Assembly (NCBI GenBank): GCA_964517605.1
Contig: CAZFCE010000017.1
Location: 1 to 64,000, forward strand
DNA: 64,000 bases
Origin: J095 sp964517605
GTDB taxonomy: Bacteria; Chloroflexota; Anaerolineae; 4572-78; J111
Direction: 5' to 3'
In this document: positions 14,470 through 23,736 of the stretch, piece by piece
Layout of the letters: the number at the start of each line of letters is the position of its first letter
How positions within the stretch are numbered: position 1 is the first letter of the stretch
Notes under the pieces: generated by a model
Told to the model about the DNA's origin: nothing
Seen by the model: the letters and a program-made list of their open reading frames with translations, nothing else
Databases searched by the model: none
Made by a program: the position numbers and the translations under genes

Positions 14470-16929
14470 ATGAGTGATAAATTTGACCGATTTACCAAAC
14501 GCGCTCGTCGTGTGCTAACCCTGGCACAAGAAGAAGCGCAGCGGCTGAATCACAATTATATCGGCACGGAACACCTGCTACTTGGCTTGGTTAGAGAAGA
14601 AAATGGCGTAGCCGTGCGGGTCCTCAAAGACCTGGGAGTTGACCCCAAACAAGTTCGAGAACGAGTTGAGCGCACCGTGGGGCGAGGCCAGCGGGCCATG
14701 TATGGCAAACTGAGCCTCACCCCTCGCACCAAACGAGTCATCGAACTGGCGGTTGATGAGGCCCGCCGGCTGGGACACCACTACATTGGCACGGAACACC
14801 TGCTGTTAGGCTTGGTTAGGGCCGGCGAAGGCGTGGCTGTGGATGTTCTGCGAGGGTTGGGCGTAAGCCTGGACAAAGTTCGGTCCCAAACCGCGCGGGT
14901 TATGATGGAAAGCTCCACACAAACAACCCCATCATCCCCTACCAACCGCGAAAATGCCCCCAGCAAAGGCACTCCGCTGGTAGACCAGCTTGGCACCGAC
15001 CTGACGGCCCAGGCCGAACAGGGCAAACTAGACCCCGTTGTGGGCCGGCAAACAGAAATTGAACGGGTAATCCAAATTTTGTCGCGCCGCACCAAAAACA
15101 ACCCAGCCCTCATTGGCGAACCCGGCGTGGGTAAAACCGCTATTGTCGAAGGGCTGGCCCAACGCATTGTAAACCGCGAAGCGCCCGATGTATTGCTGGG
15201 CAAACGCGTGGTTATGCTTGATGTTGGCTCGCTGGTAGCCGGCACCATGTACCGCGGCCAATTTGAAGAACGGCTAAAACGGGTAATTGACGAAATCAAA
15301 GAATCCGGCTCAATTCTGTTTATTGACGAATTGCACATGCTCGTTGGGGCCGGTTCGGCGGGCAGCTCGGTAGATGCCGCCAACATCCTCAAACCGGCGC
15401 TGGCTCGTGGTGAACTGCAATGCATTGGCGCTACCACGCTTGATGAATACCGCAAAAACATCGAAGGCGACGCCGCGCTGGAACGCCGTTTCCAGGCGGT
15501 GATGGTTGAAGAACCATCCATTGATGAAACCATTCAAATCCTGAAAGGCATTCGCAGCCGTTACGAGGCGCATCACAACCTGGAAATCACCGATGATGCG
15601 CTGGTGGCGGCGGCCAATCTGGCGGCCCGCTACGTAACTGACCGCTTTATGCCGGACAAGGCCATTGATTTGGTGGACGAAGCGGGCGCGCGGGTGCGGC
15701 TGTACAAAGTGCCGTTTGCCGCCCAGCAAACTCAGGCTCAACATGAAGAAATTACCGACGAGCTATCGGCATATGTTGATGCGCCCGACCACGAAGATGA
15801 ATTTCCCGTGTTGGACGACATTGACATAGAAGCAGAAGAACCGCGCCACCGGGCGCAAGTAACCGAAGAAGATATTGCCGAAGTGGTTTCAATGTGGACC
15901 GGCATTCCGGTGCGGCGGCTGGCAACCGAAGAAAAAGAACGCCTGCTGCAAATGGAAAATGCCCTGCACCAACGGGTTATCGGTCAAAATGAAGCCATTC
16001 AAACCATTTCAAAAGCGGTGCGCCGCGCCCGCGCCGGGTTAAAAGACCCCAAGCGCCCCATTGGCACCTTTATCTTTTTGGGGCCAACGGGCGTGGGCAA
16101 AACCGAACTGGCAAAAACCCTGGCCGAGTTTATGTTTGGCAGCGAAGACGCGCTCATAAAGCTGGACATGAGCGAATTTATGGAACGCCACAACGTGGCC
16201 CGGCTGGTAGGTTCGCCGCCCGGCTATGTGGGCTTTGAAGAAGGCGGGCAACTCACCGAAGCGGTGCGCCGCCGCCCGTACAGCGTGGTTTTGTTTGACG
16301 AGATTGAAAAAGCGCACCCCGAAGCCTTTAATACCCTCCTCCAGATTATGGAAGATGGTCAATTGAGTGACGCCAAAGGCAAACGGGTAAACTTTCGCAA
16401 TACCATTCTCATTCTCACCTCAAACGTTGGGGCCGACCTGATTAAACGCGAAACCAGCCTGGGCTTCAGCATCAAACGCGATGAACAGATGACTGAAGAG
16501 CAGGCGTACCAAAAAATGCGCAAAAAAGTAATGGATGAGATGGAACGCACCTTCCGGCCCGAATTTCGCAACCGGCTGGACAGCACCATCATTTTCCGGG
16601 CGTTAAGCCGCGCCGAAATTGGCCAAATTGTAGACCTGCTGCTGGCGCACGTGCATGAATTGCTCAAAGAGCACGAAATCAAACTGCAAATCACGGATGA
16701 AGCCAAAGTAATGCTGGCCGAAGAAGGATACGACCCCGACTTTGGCGCCAGACCGTTGCGGCGCGTAATTCAATACCGCATTGAAGATGCGCTATCCGAA
16801 GGGATTTTGGCGGGCAACTACAGCGCCGGCGATACGGTGCAAGCCGAAGTTGAAGACGGTCAGATTGTGTTTAAAATCATCCAGCCAACGACGGAAACAA
16901 GCGCCAACCCGGTACCCGAAGTTGCCTGA
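14470..16929 (+). CDS. clpC: ATP-dependent Clp protease ATP-binding subunit ClpC
   Basis: 819 residues, an AAA+ unfoldase that feeds proteins to ClpP. The N domain (3-143) has two Clp-N repeats (LNHNYIGTEHLLLGLVREE, then LGHHYIGTEHLLLGLVRAG). D1 has Walker A GEPGVGKTA near 217; D2 has GPTGVGKTE near 538. The ClpP-docking LGF tripeptide lies in ETSLGFSIK. The region between D1 and D2 (about residues 416-467) is unusual. Typical ClpC has a coiled-coil M domain with an FEKAA.LRD-type UVR motif; here there is a shorter, strongly acidic linker (DAPDHEDEFPVLDDIDIEAEEP). That suggests altered adaptor control. A terminator follows. No clpP, mcsA, mcsB or ctsR lies nearby. Confidence 0.93.
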   Translation: MSDKFDRFTKRARRVLTLAQEEAQRLNHNYIGTEHLLLGLVREENGVAVRVLKDLGVDPKQVRERVERTVGRGQRAMYGKLSLTPRTKRVIELAVDEARRLGHHYIGTEHLLLGLVRAGEGVAVDVLRGLGVSLDKVRSQTARVMMESSTQTTPSSPTNRENAPSKGTPLVDQLGTDLTAQAEQGKLDPVVGRQTEIERVIQILSRRTKNNPALIGEPGVGKTAIVEGLAQRIVNREAPDVLLGKRVVMLDVGSLVAGTMYRGQFEERLKRVIDEIKESGSILFIDELHMLVGAGSAGSSVDAANILKPALARGELQCIGATTLDEYRKNIEGDAALERRFQAVMVEEPSIDETIQILKGIRSRYEAHHNLEITDDALVAAANLAARYVTDRFMPDKAIDLVDEAGARVRLYKVPFAAQQTQAQHEEITDELSAYVDAPDHEDEFPVLDDIDIEAEEPRHRAQVTEEDIAEVVSMWTGIPVRRLATEEKERLLQMENALHQRVIGQNEAIQTISKAVRRARAGLKDPKRPIGTFIFLGPTGVGKTELAKTLAEFMFGSEDALIKLDMSEFMERHNVARLVGSPPGYVGFEEGGQLTEAVRRRPYSVVLFDEIEKAHPEAFNTLLQIMEDGQLSDAKGKRVNFRNTILILTSNVGADLIKRETSLGFSIKRDEQMTEEQAYQKMRKKVMDEMERTFRPEFRNRLDSTIIFRALSRAEIGQIVDLLLAHVHELLKEHEIKLQITDEAKVMLAEEGYDPDFGARPLRRVIQYRIEDALSEGILAGNYSAGDTVQAEVEDGQIVFKIIQPTTETSANPVPEVA

Positions 16930-16952
16930 TTGATTATTAGCTCAACAAAAAC

Positions 16953-16981
16953 AAAAAGCCCTACTTGTTAGGGCTTTTTTT
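16953..16981. terminator. Bidirectional intrinsic terminator
   Basis: A seven-base-pair stem AGCCCTA/TAGGGCT (16957-16963 with 16969-16975) is flanked by A and T runs, so it can end both clpC (plus) and the STAS operon (minus). Confidence 0.9.
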
Positions 16982-17007
16982 ATGCGTTAAAACCGGCGGA
17001 TGGCGCG

Positions 17008-17346
17008 TTAAGCCAAACTCTGCATCGCTTCAACCTGGGTGGGTTGAATTGAAAACACCCGATCCAGCATGGTTAGCCGAAAAACCAGTTGCGTTTGCGA
17101 TTGCACTCCGCACAGCACAATTTGGCCTTTTTGCTGATTAGCCAGCCGCAACCCCGAGACCAACGCCACCATCCCGGAGCTATCAATAAATGACACTTTT
17201 TCCAGGTTTACAATAATTTTAAGATAGCCTTCATTAAGTAATGAATAGATGGCATCTTTAACCTGAACGCTGGTACCGGCATCAAGCCGGCCATCCAAAC
17301 CAACCAACATTATGTTGTTGTTGAGTGTTTGCCGGCTTACATTCAT
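17008..17346 (-). CDS. STAS-domain anti-sigma factor antagonist (second of pair)
   Basis: 112 residues, a single STAS domain like SpoIIAA and RsbV. The phosphorylatable serine region is FIDSSGMVALVSGLRLAN (near residue 55). When dephosphorylated, such proteins bind the anti-sigma kinase and release its sigma factor or other target. It lies 30 bp after a paralogous STAS gene and downstream of a PP2C-phosphatase/ATPase fusion, giving all the parts of a partner-switching module except a recognisable sigma factor. The ATG at 17346 follows an A/T-rich stretch with AAGGAATT just upstream. Confidence 0.88.
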   Translation of the reverse strand: MNVSRQTLNNNIMLVGLDGRLDAGTSVQVKDAIYSLLNEGYLKIIVNLEKVSFIDSSGMVALVSGLRLANQQKGQIVLCGVQSQTQLVFRLTMLDRVFSIQPTQVEAMQSLA

Positions 17347-17376
17347 CAGCCCAGAATTCCTTTGATTATATTGCAG

Positions 17377-17721
17377 TTATTGTTGCTGCAATGCGGCTAA
17401 AGCGGTTTCTACACTATCGTGGATTTCAAACACGCGGTCAAACATTGTTAGCTCAAACAGCAGCCGCGCCTGCGATTGCGGAGCCGCCAATTTGAGGTTA
17501 GCCGCTTCGCCCCCCAAAGTCTTTAACCCCGAAACCAACGCCGCCAAACCGGAACTATCAATAAATGGCACTTGATGCAAATCAACAATAACCTGATTAA
17601 CGCCCTGTTCGACAAGGTTTCTGAAAGTTTGTTTGGCTTCTTCGGCAGAGCGGGCGTTCAATGCGCCATTAAACGAAACAATGCTTACTTCTGGAGATAC
17701 AGACTTGTTATCAATATCCAT
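17377..17721 (-). CDS. STAS-domain anti-sigma factor antagonist (first of pair)
   Basis: 114 residues from the ATG at 17721, chosen because AGGAGG lies seven bases upstream; an upstream in-frame start would place that Shine-Dalgarno sequence inside the gene. It is a single STAS domain with the regulatory serine in FIDSSGLAALVSGLKT. It is closely similar to the next gene, so the pair probably arose by duplication. The two may answer different signals or target different kinases. Its own promoter candidate is at 17807-17835. Confidence 0.88.
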   Translation of the reverse strand: MDIDNKSVSPEVSIVSFNGALNARSAEEAKQTFRNLVEQGVNQVIVDLHQVPFIDSSGLAALVSGLKTLGGEAANLKLAAPQSQARLLFELTMFDRVFEIHDSVETALAALQQQ

Positions 17722-17806
17722 AAGAATCCTCCTGCCCATTTCTGGGTGAATTGTAATTTTTTAGCCAAAGTTACCTTGTTTGAAATGGGGCAAAACTTAC
17801 GCGCTC

Positions 17807-17835
17807 ATTGTAATCGTTATGTATTTTCCACGCAA
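17807..17835 (-). promoter_or_regulatory. Promoter for the STAS gene pair
   Basis: On the minus strand: TTGCGT, a 17-base spacer, TACAAT, about 85 bases before the first STAS start and in the 126-bp gap after the phosphatase gene. It would allow the antagonists to be made separately from the phosphatase. Confidence 0.55.
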
Positions 17836-17847
17836 TTTGCCCCACAG

Positions 17848-19905
17848 CTATTTCTGAGCGGGCAAAAATTTAATCAAATGCCAGTGGTTGCCGGTATTGG
17901 GATGGCTTTCGTAAGAAACCACATCCATAATTTGCCGCACAATGTGCAACCCGTAGCCGCCCTCACGCAGGTTGTTGGGGGTGGGGTCGGGTTCCGGCTC
18001 TGGCACGCTGTTGGGATCAAAAGCAGCGCCCAGATCATAAAAATCAAACTGCACGCCGTTGTTCAACAACGTTACCTTGCCGTTAATCCGGCCCACCGCG
18101 CCGGCATAGGCATGTTTAACAATATTGGTGCAAATTTCCGAAATGGCCAATTCGATCAAATAGATAAAATCATCGCCGCGCGATCCATTGGGTAGCGCGG
18201 TGAGTTGCCGGCAAGTGCTGGCAACTTGCTGCGAAATCTCGCTCAGATAGTCCATATCAGCCGGATACTGAAATTCCACAGTTTTCACCTTTGTCGAAAT
18301 ATTTTGGGGCGTTGGGCTTTCGGCTTGAGCCAACATTTTTAGCACCAACAACGTGGCGTCGTCGCGCCAATCGGTGTTGCACCGAAAGCTGTTTACTTCT
18401 GATTGGATGAATAACTGTAATTTTTCGGGCGGGTCGCTGCCGTGAGACTCTACAATATAAATCAGTCGGTTTAACCCAAACAAATCTCCATGAAGCGACT
18501 GTGCCTCGGTGATGCCATCCGTATAAAAAACCAGCGTATCGCCGCCGGCCAACTGCACGGCGTGTGATTGGCTATCGGGCAGGTTAAAAATACCGATGGG
18601 CAGCGACGTGGCTTTGAGTTGTTCAACCTTTTGGGTTTTGGCGCGCCACAACAGGGCCGGCGGATGACCGGCGCTGGCGTAAGTGAGGCTGCCGGTGCAG
18701 GTATCCAAAATGGCCAAAAACACGGTTACAAACGAGTCAACGCGGCTCAAATCGGGGTAGAGCAGGTTGTGAACCTGCCGGATGATGTGGTGAGGCGCTT
18801 CGCCGCGCATGGCCTCGCTGCGGAGAATGGTGCGGGTAATTGAGGTGAACATGGCCGCCGAGATACCTTTGCCGGAAACATCGCCTATTACAATGGTAAG
18901 GTAGCGGTCGCCCAATGTGATAAAATCATAAAAATCGCCGCCCACTTCCAGCGCCGGCACCGATGAAACGGCCATCGAAATGCCGCCCATTTGCGGCAAT
19001 TGAATTGGCCGCAAACTTTCTTGAATTTCGACGGCAATTTCCTGCTCGCGGTTAACCCGCTCTTTAACCACCAGTTGGTGGTGGGTAAAGTGATGGTTAA
19101 TGATTGTGGCAACCTGTTGCGCCAGCGCCGCCAGAATTTTGGCATCGCCAGCGTTAAAATTGCCGGTGGATTTATTAACCAGCCCCACCGCCGCCTGCAT
19201 ATCTCCGTTCAGGCCCGCCAACGCGGTGGCCAACAGGTTATGCACCTCTGCCGGGCATTTCGGCCAAAACTGGCGACAATCCACCGGAGTGTGGCGGGTT
19301 ACAATCTGGCTGGCCTGAGTGAGATTGCGCAACAACGACCGGTAACAAAAAAGGTGGTCATCGCCAATAGCCACGCAATGCAAACCTTCGGGCTGCTGCA
19401 ATAAAATAAAACCGTCAGCGGTGCGGGTAACTTTTTGAATTTCTTCCAAAATTGACTTGAACACGGTGGTCAAATCGGCGGCGAACGCCAGGTTTTCGGC
19501 CACCCTGAACGTCAATTCCAGTTGATCGCGGGCGTTAACCAGTTCGGTAGACATGGTTTGCATGGCTTGCAAATCAATGACCCGCGCCAGCAGGCTATCA
19601 GCCACCCACCGCAACAACGCCAAATGATGTTCCGGCGTTTCGGGCGCTACCAAAAAAGCAGCCGGCTGGCCTTTGAAAACCAGCGGCGCAATCAAAAGTT
19701 GATGTTCGGTTATAAAGACCGGTTCGGGGCCGGTGATGCCCGCAATTAGCGCCGGCCAAAAATCGCGCGCCGGAGCAGAACCGGGATTTGCCAGGGGTAA
19801 TCCATTTGCAGAAAGAAGCAGTAAATCACTGCCGGTGATTACCTGCCAGTGTTTAGCAACGTTTTTAAACAAATCAGGTTGTTGATTAATGATAGAATCG
19901 AGCAT
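17848..19905 (-). CDS. PP2C (SpoIIE-type) phosphatase fused to an anti-sigma-type ATPase domain
   Basis: 685 residues from the ATG at 19905, preferred because GGAG precedes it and the promoter at 19939-19966 would leave upstream in-frame starts with almost no leader. The N-terminal 280 residues include a GAF-like sensor. Residues about 300-530 form a PP2C/SpoIIE phosphatase (VGGDFYDFITLGD, VIGDVSGKGISAAMF, FYTDGITEAQS). The C-terminal 130 residues are a GHKL/HATPase_c domain of the RsbW/SpoIIAB type (ISEICTNIVKHAYAG, GGYGLHIVRQIMDVV). Phosphatase and kinase are normally opposed proteins in partner switching; here they are one chain. Likely partners are the two STAS proteins downstream. Confidence 0.88.
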   Translation of the reverse strand: MLDSIINQQPDLFKNVAKHWQVITGSDLLLLSANGLPLANPGSAPARDFWPALIAGITGPEPVFITEHQLLIAPLVFKGQPAAFLVAPETPEHHLALLRWVADSLLARVIDLQAMQTMSTELVNARDQLELTFRVAENLAFAADLTTVFKSILEEIQKVTRTADGFILLQQPEGLHCVAIGDDHLFCYRSLLRNLTQASQIVTRHTPVDCRQFWPKCPAEVHNLLATALAGLNGDMQAAVGLVNKSTGNFNAGDAKILAALAQQVATIINHHFTHHQLVVKERVNREQEIAVEIQESLRPIQLPQMGGISMAVSSVPALEVGGDFYDFITLGDRYLTIVIGDVSGKGISAAMFTSITRTILRSEAMRGEAPHHIIRQVHNLLYPDLSRVDSFVTVFLAILDTCTGSLTYASAGHPPALLWRAKTQKVEQLKATSLPIGIFNLPDSQSHAVQLAGGDTLVFYTDGITEAQSLHGDLFGLNRLIYIVESHGSDPPEKLQLFIQSEVNSFRCNTDWRDDATLLVLKMLAQAESPTPQNISTKVKTVEFQYPADMDYLSEISQQVASTCRQLTALPNGSRGDDFIYLIELAISEICTNIVKHAYAGAVGRINGKVTLLNNGVQFDFYDLGAAFDPNSVPEPEPDPTPNNLREGGYGLHIVRQIMDVVSYESHPNTGNHWHLIKFLPAQK

Positions 19906-19938
19906 CAATCTCCGTTCTAAACCCATAGCATGCAAATT

Positions 19939-19966
19939 ATTATACCATATTTTGCGGCACTGTGAA
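19939..19966 (-). promoter_or_regulatory. Promoter for the phosphatase/ATPase gene
   Basis: On the minus strand: TTCACA, a 16-base spacer, TATAAT. The start point would be about 27 bases before the ATG at 19905. It is divergent from the lgt promoter. Confidence 0.6.
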
Positions 19967-19995
19967 GAGTGCCGGATTTTTCATTATCAAAAGAA

Positions 19996-20023
19996 TTGCT
20001 CAAGGGTTACTCTGTGCTATAAT
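19996..20023 (+). promoter_or_regulatory. Promoter for lgt
   Basis: TTGCTC, a 16-base spacer and TATAAT end 33 bases before the lgt ATG. Confidence 0.6.
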
Positions 20024-20055
20024 CAACCGGAATTTGATTTAATCGAGGAGAAGAC

Positions 20056-20979
20056 ATGCCATCCCCTACCGAACCTATATTGTTTGCGTTTGGGCCAATC
20101 GCAATCCGCTGGTACGGCCTGCTGATTGTAATTGGCACGCTGTTGGCCGCCTACGTAGGCACCATCGAAGCCAAACGCCGCAATGAAGACCCGGAACACA
20201 TGTGGAATGTGCTCATTTGGTTGCTGATTTTTGGCATTATCGGTGCGCGCATTTACCACGTGTTGTCATCGCCTTCGGGCGCCAGCCGGGGATTTAGCTA
20301 CTACTTTAGCGAACACCCCTTTGCCACCATCAATATTTTTGGCGCGGCAGTGCCGTTTCCCACAGCGTTAATGATTTGGGAAGGCGGCATTGGCATTTTT
20401 GGCGCGCTGGTTGGCGGTATACTGGCAGTAATTGTGTACTGCCGCCGCAACAGCCTCAATATTTGGCGCTGGCTGGATATTCTGGCGCCGGCGGTGTTGT
20501 TGGGGCAGGCAGTGGGGCGCTGGGGCAACTACTTTAACCAGGAATTGTACGGGCCGCCCACTACCCTGCCGTGGGGCATTTTGATTACCAACGTTAACCA
20601 GCGCATTCCCCCTTACAACGACCTGACTCTTTACCCGCTGACCACCACCTTTCACCCGGTTTTTCTGTATGAATCGCTGTGGAATTTGGCCGGCTTTATA
20701 TTGCTGATGTGGATTGGCCGCAAATACGCCGACAAGCTTTTGGATGGCGATATGCTTTCAATATATATGGTATGGTACCCGGTGGGTCGCACGCTGGTTG
20801 AGCTGCTCCGGCCTGATGCCTGGACGCTATCGGGCATTCCCACGGCGCAGATTGTGAGCCTGGGGTTGATCATCATCGGCGTGGCGAGCTTCTGGTTTCG
20901 CCGCCAGCGCCCGGAGCTGGCTACCAGCCCGCAAACCCATCCCACCGCGCAGCCCAAACGCCGCCGACCGGCGCGGTGA
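20056..20979 (+). CDS. lgt: Prolipoprotein diacylglyceryl transferase
   Basis: 307 residues, an integral membrane enzyme that attaches diacylglycerol from phosphatidylglycerol to the lipobox cysteine of prolipoproteins. The Lgt signature is present as GRWGNYFNQELYGPP, along with the N-terminal FAFGPIAIRWYGLL and the periplasmic HPVFLYESLWNLAGF, including the essential His and Glu region. About seven membrane segments are seen. The ATG is preceded by GAGGAGAAGAC. The C-terminal 30 residues are basic and cytoplasmic. Its substrates in this window would include the double binding protein (Cys21) and the partial PstS-like protein. The secDF promoter begins just after its stop. Confidence 0.96.
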   Translation: MPSPTEPILFAFGPIAIRWYGLLIVIGTLLAAYVGTIEAKRRNEDPEHMWNVLIWLLIFGIIGARIYHVLSSPSGASRGFSYYFSEHPFATINIFGAAVPFPTALMIWEGGIGIFGALVGGILAVIVYCRRNSLNIWRWLDILAPAVLLGQAVGRWGNYFNQELYGPPTTLPWGILITNVNQRIPPYNDLTLYPLTTTFHPVFLYESLWNLAGFILLMWIGRKYADKLLDGDMLSIYMVWYPVGRTLVELLRPDAWTLSGIPTAQIVSLGLIIIGVASFWFRRQRPELATSPQTHPTAQPKRRRPAR

Positions 20980-20984
20980 TGTAT

Positions 20985-21014
20985 TTGACACTGTAAATGA
21001 GACCGGCCTATAAT
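20985..21014 (+). promoter_or_regulatory. Strong promoter for secDF
   Basis: A perfect TTGACA, an 18-base spacer and a perfect TATAAT lie between the lgt stop and the secDF start. It is one of the best sigma-70 matches in the window. Confidence 0.8.
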
Positions 21015-21067
21015 CGGCCTGTTTGCACTACGACATTTTTTAAACGAAAAGGGTGTTAGTTTTAGCA

Positions 21068-23518
21068 ATGGAACGACGTACTGTTAGTATTTTTATTGGT
21101 ATTTTACTGTTGGTTGTATTTTTAGTGTGGGTGGTAACGGCTAACCTGGAATACACCAAAACCAAAGCCGGCACCGAACCCCAGCCAACCTGGGCCGCTT
21201 TTTTGCCCTGGCAAGGCGAGCAACAACGCAGCATCAAAATTCACGAAGGTCTTGACTTGCAGGGCGGGTTACAGGTAGTGCTAGAAGCCGACATGCCCGC
21301 CGGCAAGGAATTGAAAGAAGGCTCAATAGAAGCCGCCCGGGTGATTGTAGATAACCGGGTAAACGGCCTGGGCGTAACCGAACCGCTGGTGTTGGTACAG
21401 GGCAGCAACCGCATTATTGTGGAATTGCCCGGCGTTTCGGACCCGGAACTGGCCATCAGCACCATCAAAGAAACCGGCTTGCTCGAATTTGTGGACGCCG
21501 GCGCCACGGCCATCCCTGATGGCACCAAAATTACCACCAGTTTGGGCGGCCCGCGCAAAACTGAAGACGATAAAAAAGCCGCCGAATCAACCACTGCCGA
21601 CGCCAAAACCAGCGACAAAACCTACAACACCATCATCACCGGCGGCGACCTGGCCGAAGTGAGCAACGCCGGGATTAACGCCAACACCCGCCAGATTGAA
21701 ATTGCTTTCAGCCTCAATACCGACGGGGCCAAAAAGTTTGGCGAATACACCGGGGCCAATATTGGCAGCCACCTGTGCATTGCCATTGATAAAGTGGTGT
21801 TATCGTGCCCGGTGGTCAACTCGCGCATTGATACCAACGGCGTTATCACTTTGGGCAAATCGCCGCTGGAAGAAGGCCAGGCGCTGGCTATTCAATTACG
21901 GTACGGCGCGCTGCCCATCCCGCTAAAAGTCATCGAAAGCCGCTCGGTAGGGCCAACGCTGGGGCAAGACTCGGTGCAGCGCAGTATCCGCGCCGGGGCG
22001 ATTGGGTTGATTATCGTGCTGCTGTTTATGATTATCTACTACCGGCTGCCCGGCTCAATGGCGGCGCTGGCCATGATTATTTACGGGTTGATCAACCTGG
22101 CCCTGTATAAACTCATTCCGGTTACGCTGACTTTGCCGGCTATCACCGGCTTTATTGTAACCATCGGGATGGCTGTTGACGCCAACATTTTGGTATTTGA
22201 GCGCATGAAAGAAGAATTGCGCAGCGGCAAAACCCTGAAGTTTGCAATGGAACTGGGCTTTAGCCGCTCTTGGCCGTCCATTCGAGACTCGGCGCTCAGC
22301 ACGCTCATCACCTGCGCCATTTTGTACTGGTTTGGCTCAAACTTTGGCGCGAACATGGTTAAAGGCTTTGCCATTACCCTGGCTTTGGGGGTGGTGACTC
22401 ACATTTTTACCGCAGTCACCATTACCCGCACCTTTTTACGGCTGATGCTGTCTCTCACCGGCGAATCGCTTAAAGACAATGCGCTGTTGATTGGCTACAA
22501 ACCCCAAACCGAAGCCAAAAAAGCGCCCACCTGGGCCGAACGCCTGCTGGATATTGTGGGCATGCGCAAGTTCTATTACATCTTCTCGCTAACGGTCATC
22601 GGCCTGGGGTTGCTGGCAATGGCCGTTTCTACGGTGCATATTGGCACGCCGCTCAAACCCAGCATTGATTTTACCAGCGGCTCGCTGATGGAACTCCAGT
22701 TTGAAAAACAACCGGCCCCCGCCGATGTGCGTAAAGTTTTTACCAGTTTCAAGTTTGAAGGTAACGATTTTAACGATACCGCCGTAACCACCGCCGAACA
22801 ACTGGGCCAGCAAACCATTCTCATCCGCTCCAAATACCTTAACGACCAGGCCAAAAGCCAAATCCAGGCTCAACTTCGCGACAAATTTGGCAAATTTACC
22901 GAACTCCGCTTTGACTCGGTTGGCCCCGCCATTGGGCAAGAAGTTGCCCAGGCCGGTATTTACGCCGTTATCGCCGCCTCGCTGGCCATTATGTTGTTCC
23001 TGGTGTTAGCCTTCCGCTCCGTGCCCAACCCACTGCGCTACGGGGTGGCGGCCGTGGTTGCCCTGTTCCACGATATTCTGGTGGCGGCGGGCGTTTTTGC
23101 CATCCTGGGGATGCTGCGCGGCTGGGAAATGGACTCCCTGTTCCTGACGGCCATCCTCACCGTGATTGGTTACTCCGTTCACGACACCATCATTGTGTTT
23201 GACCGCATCCGCGAAAACCTGCCGCGCTACCGCACCGAACGCTTTGACACGGTGTGCAACCGCAGTTTGCTGGAAACAATGGCCCGCAGCCTGGGCACCT
23301 CAATTTGTACCATTTTCACCATTATGGCCCTGCTGGTTTTTGGCGGCTCAACCACCACCCAATTTGTGGCCATTTTGCTGGTGGGCATCATCACCGGCAC
23401 CTACTCCTCAATGTTCACTGCCGTGCCAATTCTGGTTTCGTGGCAATACGGCGAATTTGGCGCGCTGTTCCGCCGCATGTCCGGGGGCAACGCCTCGGCC
23501 AAAACGCAACAAGCCTGA
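21068..23518 (+). CDS. secDF: SecD-SecF fusion, Sec translocon accessory protein
   Basis: 816 residues from the ATG at 21068. SecD and SecF use the proton gradient to pull secreted chains through SecYEG. The SecD part (1-460) has one N-terminal membrane segment, the LDLQGGLQVVLEADM motif near residue 61, an extracytoplasmic P1-like region and a five-helix RND core (GFIVTIGMAVDANILVFERMKEEL). The SecF part starts near 490 with its own N-terminal helix, has SIDFTSGSLMELQF, and ends with the matching core (VIGYSVHDTIIVFDRIREN). Fusion in one chain is known in several phyla, so it is not a frame error. A terminator follows. No yajC is adjacent. Confidence 0.94.
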   Translation: MERRTVSIFIGILLLVVFLVWVVTANLEYTKTKAGTEPQPTWAAFLPWQGEQQRSIKIHEGLDLQGGLQVVLEADMPAGKELKEGSIEAARVIVDNRVNGLGVTEPLVLVQGSNRIIVELPGVSDPELAISTIKETGLLEFVDAGATAIPDGTKITTSLGGPRKTEDDKKAAESTTADAKTSDKTYNTIITGGDLAEVSNAGINANTRQIEIAFSLNTDGAKKFGEYTGANIGSHLCIAIDKVVLSCPVVNSRIDTNGVITLGKSPLEEGQALAIQLRYGALPIPLKVIESRSVGPTLGQDSVQRSIRAGAIGLIIVLLFMIIYYRLPGSMAALAMIIYGLINLALYKLIPVTLTLPAITGFIVTIGMAVDANILVFERMKEELRSGKTLKFAMELGFSRSWPSIRDSALSTLITCAILYWFGSNFGANMVKGFAITLALGVVTHIFTAVTITRTFLRLMLSLTGESLKDNALLIGYKPQTEAKKAPTWAERLLDIVGMRKFYYIFSLTVIGLGLLAMAVSTVHIGTPLKPSIDFTSGSLMELQFEKQPAPADVRKVFTSFKFEGNDFNDTAVTTAEQLGQQTILIRSKYLNDQAKSQIQAQLRDKFGKFTELRFDSVGPAIGQEVAQAGIYAVIAASLAIMLFLVLAFRSVPNPLRYGVAAVVALFHDILVAAGVFAILGMLRGWEMDSLFLTAILTVIGYSVHDTIIVFDRIRENLPRYRTERFDTVCNRSLLETMARSLGTSICTIFTIMALLVFGGSTTTQFVAILLVGIITGTYSSMFTAVPILVSWQYGEFGALFRRMSGGNASAKTQQA

Positions 23519-23538
23519 GCCAAACCCAATCAATGTTG

Positions 23539-23568
23539 AAAAAAGGTTCCCAGCCGGGAACCTTTTTT
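23539..23568 (+). terminator. Intrinsic terminator after secDF
   Basis: The stem AAAAAGGTTCC pairs with GGGAACCTTTTTT around a short CAGCC loop, ending in a six-base T run. Confidence 0.9.
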
Positions 23569-23736
23569 ATTTTCCAAAAAACCTGCCAAAGAATTAATTC
23601 ATGGTTAGAAAAGCCACTTTTTGTCCAACCTGATAGTTTTTGAGAGTCTTTTTTTGCTAGAATAAGCCGTAACCGAAGACCGGTATATAACTTTTGCCGG
23701 CAAAATTACAAAATTTTCGGGTAGTTTATCCAAACA

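Noticed and set aside
17340..17380. The two STAS genes as one gene broken by a frameshift
   Set aside because: Each encodes a complete STAS domain with its own serine motif, and the first has a perfect Shine-Dalgarno sequence; duplication explains the similarity.
21068..23518. SecDF as an artefactual fusion
   Set aside because: SecD-SecF fusions are known in several phyla, both halves are complete, and the linker is in frame with normal codon use.
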